Source of the DNA: CAZCDS01 sp964497585
GTDB lineage: Bacteria; Desulfobacterota; Desulfomonilia; Desulfomonilales; Desulfomonilaceae
Assembly: GCA_964497585.1 (NCBI GenBank)
Contig: CAZCDS010000009.1
Span: 82,511-146,510 of the forward strand
DNA: 64,000 bases
Direction of reading: 5' to 3'
The position numbers and the translations under genes were made by a program. The notes beneath the pieces were generated by a model. It worked only from the letters and a program-made list of their open reading frames with translations. It was not told where the DNA came from and searched no databases. Shown in pieces: positions 28,500-36,509 of this stretch (its first letter is position 1; the number at the start of each line of letters is the position of its first letter).

Positions 28500-29066
28500 T
28501 CACTCGTACTCCTCGGTGCTGAGCATCGTATTGGCGTACGCGTCAAGACAGGCCGCAGCGTTGGCCTCCGCCCTTTGAGGGATCGACTCGCGAATCACCG
28601 CTGCCACGGATTCGATCTCCACGGCCCGGGTAGCCTTGGCAAAGGCTCCCAGGATAGCCGTGTTGACAATGGGCGCAGTGGGCGTGCCCAGTCCATGCTC
28701 GACAGCCACCGCTCCGGCGTCAACCGTGGCCACGCGGAATCCCTCCATATTTGGGATATCAGCAGGCGATGAATCGATGTTGATCACGACCCATCCTTCG
28801 GGCTTGAGCCCGGAGGTTATGTCCGCCGATTCCAGCAAGGAAGGGTCGAGCACGACGACCGCGTCCGGGGCGTAAATTTGCGTCCGAATACGGATCGGAT
28901 TCTCGTCGACCCGGGTGAAGGCCGCCACCGGAGCTCCGCGACGTTCGGCTCCGAAAGCGGGAAAGGACTGCACGTATTTTCCTTCGCGGAAGAACGCCTC
29001 CGCGAGAATTCTCGAGGCTATGACCGCTCCCTGCCCTCCTCGGCCGTGAAACCGAATCTCTCTCAA
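28500..29066 (-). CDS. 2-oxoacid:acceptor oxidoreductase, gamma subunit
   Basis: 188 residues starting at a TTG that follows GGAGGGACCC. The N-terminus REIRFHGRGGQGAVIASRILAEA is the diagnostic gamma-subunit motif (GRGGQG) that shapes the CoA-binding domain. FPAFGAERRGAPVAAF and PTAPIVNTAILGAFAK are also family features. It is the first gene of the cluster, followed by a 259-base gap with a repeat copy, then flavoprotein, alpha and beta genes. Confidence 0.9.
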   Translation of the reverse strand: MREIRFHGRGGQGAVIASRILAEAFFREGKYVQSFPAFGAERRGAPVAAFTRVDENPIRIRTQIYAPDAVVVLDPSLLESADITSGLKPEGWVVINIDSSPADIPNMEGFRVATVDAGAVAVEHGLGTPTAPIVNTAILGAFAKATRAVEIESVAAVIRESIPQRAEANAAACLDAYANTMLSTEEYE

Positions 29067-29364
29067 GGGTCCCTCCGTGCACCGCCGTACGAATTTGGAC
29101 TTGCAACTTCTCTGCCCCTGCTTTAACGGAGTTCATAATAGGACGGCAGGGGGCTTTTTTCAAGGAACCGCATCCGTTTCACCGGCCCGGCGTCTCGTTC
29201 GAGGAGTGGAACAGGCGGCAGACAGTCCATCCTGCCCGTGGGCGTTGAAGGACCGAGCCGTAGCAATGCTGCAAACTGGCATCTTGCGGGCCGGACGGAA
29301 TTCTGTTAAGGTTTGATACCTTTAAGAAATTAAGGAGTCAATATCCTGATATTAAAGGTTAATC

Positions 29365-30285
29365 ATGGCAATTGACGAATCGACGAAGAAATCGCGCACG
29401 GCCAAGGCTCTTCTGCTTCTGTTGGTCCTCATCGCTGTCTTCGCGGCCGGCGGAGCCGTGCTCTCTCTGCTAACCGAGGACAACGACTCTCTGGTTGGGA
29501 GCTGGTTCAGTTCGGGCAACAAGATCGGGGTCGTCGAACTGGAGGGGACCATTACTTCTTCGGACAAGGTACTGGAGCAACTGAAGAAGTTCCGGAAGAA
29601 GAGATCGGTCAGGGCCATTGTCCTCCGGATCAATTCTCCGGGAGGCGCGGTGGCGCCGGCCCAGGAGATCTATCGCGAGATCGGCAAGGTCCGCAAAAAG
29701 AAGCCTGTGGTCGCCTCCATAGAGAGTGTGGGAGCCTCAGCCGCCTATTACATAGCCAGCAACTGCGACCGCATCGTATGCTCACCGGGCAGCATCACCG
29801 GGAGCATCGGTGTGATCATGGTCCTGGCAGAGATCCACAAACTGATTAACAAGCTCCAGGTTGATATTAACGTCATAAAAGCAGGAAAGTTCAAGGATAT
29901 GGGCTCGGGCATGAGACCGTTGACCGAAGAGGAGCGGAAGATACTCGAATCCTTTGCCAAGGAGATCCATGAACAGTTTATTGCTGACGTCGCCAAGGGA
30001 AGAAAAGGCAAGATCGACATGAAGGAACTTCGGAAGGTTGCCAACGGGAGTTTCTTCACCGGTGCAAAGGCAAAGAAATTGGGACTCGTGGACACCATGG
30101 GCAACTTCTACGACGCGGTAAAGATAGCCGGAAAACTAGGCGGCATCGTGGGCGAACCTGAACTTGTGTACAGCAAGAAGAAGTGGGAAACCTACGTGGA
30201 ATATTTCTTTGGTTCTCTATCCCGGGCCCTGCTGAAGGCGGCGGACCGTATCCGTATCATGCAGCCGGCTCCTGTGATTCGCTGA
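29365..30285 (+). CDS. sppA: signal peptide peptidase SppA (S49 family)
   Basis: 306 residues. A short charged N-terminus is followed by a membrane anchor (ALLLLLVLIAVFAAGGAVLSLL). The S49 domain then shows INSPGGAVAPAQEIYREI, the nucleophile region SVGASAAYYIASNCD and the general-base lysine region IKAGKFKDMGSG. The usual ASGGYY at the serine reads ASAAYY here, keeping the serine. Length matches the short, single-domain SppA of Gram-positives and deltaproteobacteria. It degrades signal peptides in the inner membrane. It starts a plus-strand run of six genes. Confidence 0.92.
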   Translation: MAIDESTKKSRTAKALLLLLVLIAVFAAGGAVLSLLTEDNDSLVGSWFSSGNKIGVVELEGTITSSDKVLEQLKKFRKKRSVRAIVLRINSPGGAVAPAQEIYREIGKVRKKKPVVASIESVGASAAYYIASNCDRIVCSPGSITGSIGVIMVLAEIHKLINKLQVDINVIKAGKFKDMGSGMRPLTEEERKILESFAKEIHEQFIADVAKGRKGKIDMKELRKVANGSFFTGAKAKKLGLVDTMGNFYDAVKIAGKLGGIVGEPELVYSKKKWETYVEYFFGSLSRALLKAADRIRIMQPAPVIR

Positions 30286-30349
30286 TCTTACTTTCTCTCG
30301 AGCTGCGAACCCGGCCTTGCAGGCCCTCTCCCTCATTGGAGCGGAATTC

Positions 30350-31807
30350 ATGGAAGTCAAGGAATCCTTCACGTTCGACGACGTAAGTCTCGTGCCATGC
30401 TATTCGGAGGTGCTCCCATCCGAGGTGGACGTTACCACTCGACTGACCCGGGATATCACGCTGAACATCCCGATAGTCAGCGCGGCCATGGACACTGTCA
30501 CGGAGTCTCAAATGGCCATCAGTCTTGCTCGTCAGGGCGGCATAGGGATCATCCACCGGAACCTGACCATCAAGGAGCAGGCCAGGGAAGTGGACCGGGT
30601 GAAACGCTCAGAGACCGGAATGATCGTCGATCCCATTACCATCGGACCGGAGCAGAAGATATCCGAAGCCCTTGACATCATGAAGAAATACAGCATATCC
30701 GGCGTTCCGGTCACGGTAAACGGCCTGCTCGTCGGCATCCTGACCAACCGGGACCTGCGGTTCGTCGAGAACCTCGATCTGAAGGTCCAGGAGGTGATGA
30801 CCTGCGAGGATCTCGTCACCGTCGACGAAGGTATCGGCATAGAGGCTTCCAAGGCCATCCTCCACAGACATCGCATAGAGAAGCTCCTCGTTGTGGATGA
30901 AGAGAATCGCCTGAAAGGTCTTATCACTATCAAGGATATACAGAAGGCGATCCAGTTCCCCAATTCCGTGAAGGACGAGTACGGCCGACTGCGCGTAGGA
31001 GCAGCTATCGGCGTCGGGCCCGACAGAGAAGAGAGAGCGGAGGCGGTTCTCGGGAGAGGAGCAGATCTCGTGGTCGTGGACACGTCTCACGGCCACTCGA
31101 AGAACGTGCTCGACACGATACGGTTCCTGAAGAGCACGTTCAAGGATATCCAAATCATTGCGGGAAACGTAGCTACGGGAGACGCCGTTGAGAGCCTCGT
31201 CAAGGCCGGTGCGGACGGAGTGAAATTGGGAGTGGGCCCCGGGTCCATATGCACGACAAGAATCGTGGCCGGCGTCGGCGTACCGCAGCTCAGCGCCATA
31301 CTCGACTGCGTTGAAACCGCAAGAAAGCTAGATGTTCCTCTCATTGCAGACGGCGGTGTCAAGTTCTCGGGGGACATCTCCAAGGCATTGGCCGCTGGTG
31401 CGGACTGCGTCATGATCGGTGGACTGCTGGCCGGAACCGATGAGAGTCCCGGCGAGATGGTGCTCTATCAGGGGCGTTCATACAAGGCCTATCGAGGCAT
31501 GGGATCATTGGAGGCCATGAGAGAAGGTTCGAAGGACCGGTACGGCCAACAGGATATAGCCTCTGAGAACAAACTTGTTCCTGAAGGCATTGTGGGCATG
31601 GTTCCCGCGAAGGGACCGGCTGCCCACTCCATCAATCAGCTCGTCGGAGGGCTCAAGGCGGGCATGGGGTACCTGGGCGCCACGAATATCAAGACTCTTC
31701 AGGAGCGTGCACGGTTTGTCCGAGTAACGGCAGCGGGACTGAAAGAATCTCATGTCCATGACGTCGTCATCACCAAAGAAGCCCCGAACTACCGACTGGA
31801 GTCCTGA
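30350..31807 (+). CDS. guaB: IMP dehydrogenase
   Basis: 485 residues from the ATG at 30350, eight bases after GGAGCG. It converts IMP to XMP, the first committed step of GMP synthesis. The barrel opens with FDDVSLVPCYSEVLPSEVD. Two CBS domains follow (about residues 95-205; ILTNRDLRFVE and GLITIKDIQKAIQFP). The active-site cysteine is in GPGSICTTRIVAGVG, followed by IADGGVKFSGDI and the flap sequence YRGMGSLEAM. Full normal length. Confidence 0.97.
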   Translation: MEVKESFTFDDVSLVPCYSEVLPSEVDVTTRLTRDITLNIPIVSAAMDTVTESQMAISLARQGGIGIIHRNLTIKEQAREVDRVKRSETGMIVDPITIGPEQKISEALDIMKKYSISGVPVTVNGLLVGILTNRDLRFVENLDLKVQEVMTCEDLVTVDEGIGIEASKAILHRHRIEKLLVVDEENRLKGLITIKDIQKAIQFPNSVKDEYGRLRVGAAIGVGPDREERAEAVLGRGADLVVVDTSHGHSKNVLDTIRFLKSTFKDIQIIAGNVATGDAVESLVKAGADGVKLGVGPGSICTTRIVAGVGVPQLSAILDCVETARKLDVPLIADGGVKFSGDISKALAAGADCVMIGGLLAGTDESPGEMVLYQGRSYKAYRGMGSLEAMREGSKDRYGQQDIASENKLVPEGIVGMVPAKGPAAHSINQLVGGLKAGMGYLGATNIKTLQERARFVRVTAAGLKESHVHDVVITKEAPNYRLES

Positions 31808-31921
31808 TTCAGGGTATCCGAGGGGTGCTTCATTGATACCTTGTTGTGGAGAGCGAAGCTCGCGGCGGCTTGATCGGTGTTCAGACCCGCAACAGGTCTC
31901 GAGCTTTGCAGAGGTGACAGC

Positions 31922-32959
31922 ATGATCCGAGCGCTGATCTTTGGCGCCACCGGGTACACCGGGGTGGAACTCGTTCGTATTCTTACTTCCCATCCGGAAG
32001 TCGTCATTACCGGAGGAAGCTCGAGACAATGGGCCAGTAAGGCCGCGGGCGAGGTTTTCCCGTTCTTGAACGGAAAGGCTGATTTCAAGCTGTCCACGGC
32101 CGATGAGCTTGTGGCCGATCCCAACGCGGATGTAGCGTTCCTCGCGCTCCCTCACGGCGGCGCCGCTGCAACGGTGAGGCCCTTGAGGGAAGCCGGTCTC
32201 AAGGTCGTGGACCTTTCCGCGGATTGCCGTATTCACGACCCGAACGTGTACACTCAGTGGTACGGGCCCCACGGGGATCCCGACATACTCGAGGGAGCTG
32301 TGTACGGCCTGCCGGAGATCCACCGGGAATCGATCCGCACCGCGGAACTCGTGGCAAACCCCGGCTGCTATCCGACGAGCGTGATCCTCGGAGTCGCTCC
32401 TCTGATGGAGATCGAGCAACTCGAGACCACCAATATCGTGGCGGACTCCAAGTCGGGTATTTCCGGCGCCGGCCGCGGCGCGAAACTGAACACGAGCTTC
32501 TGTGAATCGGGAGAAGGATTCGGGCCGTACGGCGTCCTCGGACATCGGCACATCCCCGAGATGGAACAGGAGCTGACTCTGCTCAACGGTGCGCAGGTGA
32601 CGGTTCGCTTCACTCCCCACCTGATCCCGGTAAGCAGGGGAATTGTGAGTACGATCTACCTGCGCCGGACGGGCCGGGTGTCTGCAGAGGAACTTCGAGA
32701 CCGTTATCGAAGTTACTTTGCTAACGAGCCCTTCGTTAAGATCATGCCTGGCGGGTCTTTCCCCCGCACGACCAACGTACGGGGATCGAATCAGTGCCAC
32801 ATTTCCGTCGAGGTTGACAACCGCAGCGGATGGGTGATCGCGATGTCCGCGCTGGACAATCTGGTGAAGGGCGCGTCCGGGGAAGCGGTCCAGAATATGA
32901 ACCTCATAATGGGGCTGGAGGAGGTGACGGGACTCGAAGATCTCCCGATGTTTCCTTGA
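31922..32959 (+). CDS. argC: N-acetyl-gamma-glutamyl-phosphate reductase
   Basis: 345 residues from the ATG at 31922 behind GAGGTGACAGC. It performs the NADPH-dependent third step of arginine synthesis. The NADP Rossmann loop is at the N-terminus (MIRALIFGATGYTGVELVRIL region). The catalytic cysteine is in VANPGCYPTSV, and the family sequences SGISGAGRGAKLNTSF, HRHIPEMEQEL and FTPHLIPVSRGI are intact. It follows guaB by 114 bases; other arg genes are not in the window. Confidence 0.96.
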   Translation: MIRALIFGATGYTGVELVRILTSHPEVVITGGSSRQWASKAAGEVFPFLNGKADFKLSTADELVADPNADVAFLALPHGGAAATVRPLREAGLKVVDLSADCRIHDPNVYTQWYGPHGDPDILEGAVYGLPEIHRESIRTAELVANPGCYPTSVILGVAPLMEIEQLETTNIVADSKSGISGAGRGAKLNTSFCESGEGFGPYGVLGHRHIPEMEQELTLLNGAQVTVRFTPHLIPVSRGIVSTIYLRRTGRVSAEELRDRYRSYFANEPFVKIMPGGSFPRTTNVRGSNQCHISVEVDNRSGWVIAMSALDNLVKGASGEAVQNMNLIMGLEEVTGLEDLPMFP

Positions 32960-33031
32960 TGTTGCCCCAAGCGGACGCAGCGGTGGGCCGGGTTCGCGTC
33001 TCACCCGAATATCCGCAGATCGGAGCTGAGC

Positions 33032-33604
33032 ATGTCCAGGGGCACTAAGAAAGAGGTAGGGGTAGACCTCGGACTCACCGAGGAGGAGAAAACCGAGCTC
33101 CGTCAGATTGCCCAGGCGGTAATCGAGAAGAAGTCGAAAGGTCAGGAGATTCCATCCTTTTCGACCGCTTCGGGCAAGCTGAACGAAGAACGAGGGGCCT
33201 TTGTGAGTGTGTACAAGCGCGGTATGCTTAGGGGATGCATCGGATCACTTGAACCCTCGACCCCTCTTTACAAAACGGTAGAACGGATGGCGCACGCTGC
33301 GGCTTTCGAAGATCCCCGTTTCCGGCCGGTGACCGAGGATGAACTACCCTACCTGGAGATCGAGATATCCGCGCTCACTCCCATGGAGGAAGTGGATGAC
33401 CCCAATGAGATCGAGGTCGGTCGGCACGGCATCTTGATACAGAAGGGATTTCAGTCCGGTCTCCTGCTTCCACAGGTTGCCGCTGAACGGAACTGGGATC
33501 GAACGACCTTTCTCGAGGAGACGTGCAGAAAGGCCGGTCTTCACAAGAACGCATGGCAAGAGGACGACACGAAGATCTATGTCTTCTCAGCAGACGTTTT
33601 CTAG
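33032..33604 (+). CDS. AMMECR1-domain protein (AmmeMemoRadiSam system protein A)
   Basis: 190 residues. The AMMECR1 signature LRGCIGSLEPSTPLYKTV is present, with the usual surrounding pattern GAFVSVYKRG upstream and AAFEDPRFRPVTEDELPYLEIEISAL downstream. In bacteria this protein often accompanies a Memo-like protein and a radical-SAM protein; neither is visible here. The biochemical role is unsettled. It lies between argC and a PP-loop protein, with only 19 bases to the latter, so those two are probably co-transcribed. Confidence 0.88.
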   Translation: MSRGTKKEVGVDLGLTEEEKTELRQIAQAVIEKKSKGQEIPSFSTASGKLNEERGAFVSVYKRGMLRGCIGSLEPSTPLYKTVERMAHAAAFEDPRFRPVTEDELPYLEIEISALTPMEEVDDPNEIEVGRHGILIQKGFQSGLLLPQVAAERNWDRTTFLEETCRKAGLHKNAWQEDDTKIYVFSADVF

Positions 33605-33623
33605 AACTTCGGAACTCCCATCG

Positions 33624-34619
33624 ATGAACCGTCATGCGGTCGCTCTCATATCGGGCGGCCTCGATTCTGCGCTGGCCGTTTACCTTGTGAAGCGCCAGGG
33701 GATTGAGGTGACGGGTCTTCACTTCACATCCTTCTTCTCGACAGTAGACCCCGAACGGGAAGACTCGCCGGTAAACATGACTGCGAGACAACTGGGCGTT
33801 TCCGTCGCCTACAAACGCAAGGGAGAAGACTTCACCGAGATCCTTCGTAATCCCCGCTACGGCTACGGGAAGAATCTCAATCCGTGCATCGATTGCCGGA
33901 TCTACACCTTCATTAAGGCCAAGGATTTTCTCGCGGAAATCGGCGCATCCTTTCTCGTTACCGGCGAGGTTGTGGGGCAAAGGCCGATGTCTCAACGGAA
34001 GGACGCGATACGACTCATCGAAAGACGGGCAGGGTGTGACGGCATTGTGCTCCGACCGCTCTCGGCCAAGAATCTTCCGCCGACGAGGCCTGAACTGGAA
34101 GGAATCGTGAACCGGGAGGAGCTGCTCGACGTGGCCGGTCGGAGCCGCAAGGTTCAGATGGCTCTGGCCGACGAAATAGGCTTGACCGGTTATTCTTCGC
34201 CGGCCGGAGGATGCTTGCTCACGGACAGGAACTTCTCGGACCGGCTCCGGGATTTGATGGACCACAATGAGGAGCTGGCCCCGGCTGCGCTAAAATCACT
34301 TGCAGTCGGGAGGCACCTGCGGTTGAGGTCGGGGCTGAAGGTAGTCGTGGGGCGCAAACACGCGGAGAACAAGAAGCTCGAGGAAATCGCGGATTCAGGA
34401 CTCCTCTTCTCCCCGATAGGCTTTCCGGGCCCGGTCGCGCTGGCTTTGGGCGACCCGGACGCCGACGAAGAGCAGACCATCGGAAGTATCATTCTCCGGT
34501 ATGCCAAGAAGGCATCTGGGGGGCAATTGATAGGGATCCACGGCCCCTCCTCGGAGGAGCGTACGATCCGCGTCGATGGTCCGGCCGACGAGGAATGGAT
34601 TGCGGACCATCTCATCTGA
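33624..34619 (+). CDS. PP-loop ATPase, tRNA-thiolation-like (MnmA/ThiI relative)
   Basis: 331 residues from the ATG at 33624. The N-terminus VALISGGLDSALAVYLV is the PP-loop (SGGLDS) of adenylating sulfur-transfer enzymes. A conserved NPCIDCR, followed by FLVTGEVVGQRPMSQRKD, matches the MnmA/ThiI group, where the cysteine carries persulfide. The C-terminal third has AVGRHLRLRSGLKVVVGRKHAENKKL, which resembles an NFACT-R-like RNA-binding segment. It probably modifies a tRNA uridine, but the site is not predictable from sequence. It is shorter and differently ended than true MnmA. Confidence 0.7.
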   Translation: MNRHAVALISGGLDSALAVYLVKRQGIEVTGLHFTSFFSTVDPEREDSPVNMTARQLGVSVAYKRKGEDFTEILRNPRYGYGKNLNPCIDCRIYTFIKAKDFLAEIGASFLVTGEVVGQRPMSQRKDAIRLIERRAGCDGIVLRPLSAKNLPPTRPELEGIVNREELLDVAGRSRKVQMALADEIGLTGYSSPAGGCLLTDRNFSDRLRDLMDHNEELAPAALKSLAVGRHLRLRSGLKVVVGRKHAENKKLEEIADSGLLFSPIGFPGPVALALGDPDADEEQTIGSIILRYAKKASGGQLIGIHGPSSEERTIRVDGPADEEWIADHLI

Positions 34620-34752
34620 TGCCGACGGGCCGTCGGCAAGATGACGTGGGTTCATCGCGTATGCCTGGCCCTGATCCGCATCCGGTGTCTTTCCCGTGTG
34701 GAAAGGGGAAAGGCCGGCAGGTCAGCCCTTTTGCCCTTGAAAGGAGTATTCA

Positions 34753-35541
34753 TTGAAGTGCCCTCATTGCGGCAGGGATTTCGAAACTGTTGAGGACCAG
34801 ATCTATTGCTCCTTTTGCGGGGGACGCCTGGACTCCTCATCGGAGTCTCGCCGGCGCGCCGGCCGGGACGACGTTGCTGATGAGAAGGATCAACTCAACC
34901 TAAACGAGTCGGCCCTGTTCAGATCGCAAGATGCGTACTGCCCCTGGGAAGATCAGGAGCGGCTTGGGCTCTTTGGAGCGCTTGTAGCGACGGCCCGGGA
35001 GACTCTGCTCAATCCCGCGGATTTCTTCTCACGACTCCCTGCACATGGCGGATTCGTCAGTCCGCTTCTCTATGCGCTCATACTGGGAACCCTGGGAGCG
35101 ATGCTGGGGAGCATCTGGGGGTTCGTGTTTGACAATCCGCTGCTTGTGCAAGCGGCAAAGTCGGCAAATCTGACAGTTCTCGTGGCAGTCTTCATCCCCG
35201 TCGTAGTGTTTGTGGCGATTTTCGTTTCCGCTGCTCTGTTGCACGGGTGCCTCTTTCTCCTGGGTGGAGCACGAGAGGATTTCGAGGCCACCTTCAGGGT
35301 CGTCTGCTACTCGGAAGTGGCGCAGCTTGTTAACATCATTCCGGTAATCGGGTACACTGGGTGGTTCGTGGGCTTGCTGGGGTTGATTTGGAGGGCCTAT
35401 CTCCTGACGGTCGGGCTCAGGGAGGTCCATCGGATCAGTACGGGCAAGGCGGTCATGGGGGTTGTGCTTCCGTTTGTCGTGACCTGCGCGTTCGTGTCCT
35501 TGCTCGTCACGTTGGTGGCCGTGGGACTCGATTACGGGTAG
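34753..35541 (+). CDS. zinc-ribbon plus Yip1-like multi-pass membrane protein
   Basis: 262 residues starting at a TTG behind AAGGAG. A zinc ribbon (CPHCGRDF, then CSFCGG) occupies residues 3-24. A charged linker follows, then a Yip1/DUF1282-like membrane domain with about five helices (LLYALILGTLGAMLGSIWGF, VLVAVFIPVVVFVAIFVSAA, IIPVIGYTGWFVGLLGLIW, VVLPFVVTCAFVSLLV). The motif CYSEVAQLVNIIPVIG is typical of Yip1-domain proteins. Function is unknown; it ends the plus-strand run from sppA. Confidence 0.75.
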   Translation: MKCPHCGRDFETVEDQIYCSFCGGRLDSSSESRRRAGRDDVADEKDQLNLNESALFRSQDAYCPWEDQERLGLFGALVATARETLLNPADFFSRLPAHGGFVSPLLYALILGTLGAMLGSIWGFVFDNPLLVQAAKSANLTVLVAVFIPVVVFVAIFVSAALLHGCLFLLGGAREDFEATFRVVCYSEVAQLVNIIPVIGYTGWFVGLLGLIWRAYLLTVGLREVHRISTGKAVMGVVLPFVVTCAFVSLLVTLVAVGLDYG

Positions 35542-35714
35542 AAGTCGATCTCAATGGCACGAAAGGCATGAAACGTGCCTGTGCTGATCGTCAGCGGAAC
35601 CGCGATGCAACGGACCCCACATGTGCTTGTTGTACGTGCATGGAATATCCACGTGAAACCAGTGCGCTTTCAAAGTCACCTCCTTGATAACGCGCTGGTA
35701 TAGATGTGCCCTCC

Positions 35715-36500
35715 TCAGCAGGTCTCAGCCACCAGCTCCATTGCAATCAGCGCGGCTCCCAATGCTCCGACGATTTGGGGCTCCTCCGGGACATTGATTC
35801 TTCCGTCCACCTTTTGACGGATGTTCTCTACGATGCCAGTGTTCTTGGCCACACCGCCGGTCATCGTAACCTCCGACTCAATCCCCACTCGATCCATCAG
35901 CGACGATATTCGGTTACATATGGACTTGTGAATTCCGTTGATAATGTCCTCTTTCGGTTTGGCCTGGGCCACAAGCGAAATGACCTCGGACTCCGCGAAT
36001 ACCGTGCACATGCTGCTGATTGCGATCTGTTCGGTGGACCTCATGGAGAGCGGGCCCATTTTCTCCAGGTCCACTTCCAGCGCCTTGGCCATAACCTCGA
36101 GAAATCGGCCGGTCCCGGCCGCGCACTTGTCGTTCATGGAAAAATCCACAACCTTCCCCCCGGAGCCGAGCTTTATGACTTTGCTGTCCTGCCCGCCGAT
36201 GTCCACGATCGTTCTCGTGTCGGGAAAAAGATGGTGAGCCCCACGACCGTGACAGGTGATCTCCGTGACCGCCTTGTCGGCAAACTCAAGGCTGACCCGT
36301 CCGTATCCGGTTGAGACCGCGCATGCTATTTGCTTCACGGAAATTTCGGCTCGGTCTAACGCATGTCGGAAGGAACTCTCGCCGGCGACCTTACTGTTGG
36401 CTCCCGTGGGGGAGATGTCGTACGCGACGATTCGCCGCCGGTCGTCAAGGATAACGGTGTCCGTGGTGAGCGAGCCCACGTCGATTCCCACGAAGTACAT
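35715..36500 (-). CDS. activator ATPase of 2-hydroxyacyl-CoA dehydratase / benzoyl-CoA reductase type (BadF/HgdC family)
   Basis: 261 residues. This ASKHA ATPase bears GIDVGSLTTDTVIL (phosphate 1), DIGGQDSKVIKLG (phosphate 2), TGGVAKNTGIVE and GALGAALIA. The dimer-bridging cluster cysteines are in NDKCAAGTGRFLE and SSMCTVFAESEVI. It hydrolyses ATP to push a low-potential electron into its partner dehydratase or reductase. GAGGGATCACC precedes the ATG. Only one activator subunit is present, as in HgdC-type dehydratases; ATP-dependent benzoyl-CoA reductase normally has two. It lies nine bases after the ligase stop. Confidence 0.92.
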   Translation of the reverse strand: MYFVGIDVGSLTTDTVILDDRRRIVAYDISPTGANSKVAGESSFRHALDRAEISVKQIACAVSTGYGRVSLEFADKAVTEITCHGRGAHHLFPDTRTIVDIGGQDSKVIKLGSGGKVVDFSMNDKCAAGTGRFLEVMAKALEVDLEKMGPLSMRSTEQIAISSMCTVFAESEVISLVAQAKPKEDIINGIHKSICNRISSLMDRVGIESEVTMTGGVAKNTGIVENIRQKVDGRINVPEEPQIVGALGAALIAMELVAETC

Positions 36501-36509
36501 GGTGATCCC

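Noticed and set aside
31505..33004. 499-codon minus-strand open frame
   Set aside because: Antisense to guaB and argC, both complete with catalytic motifs.
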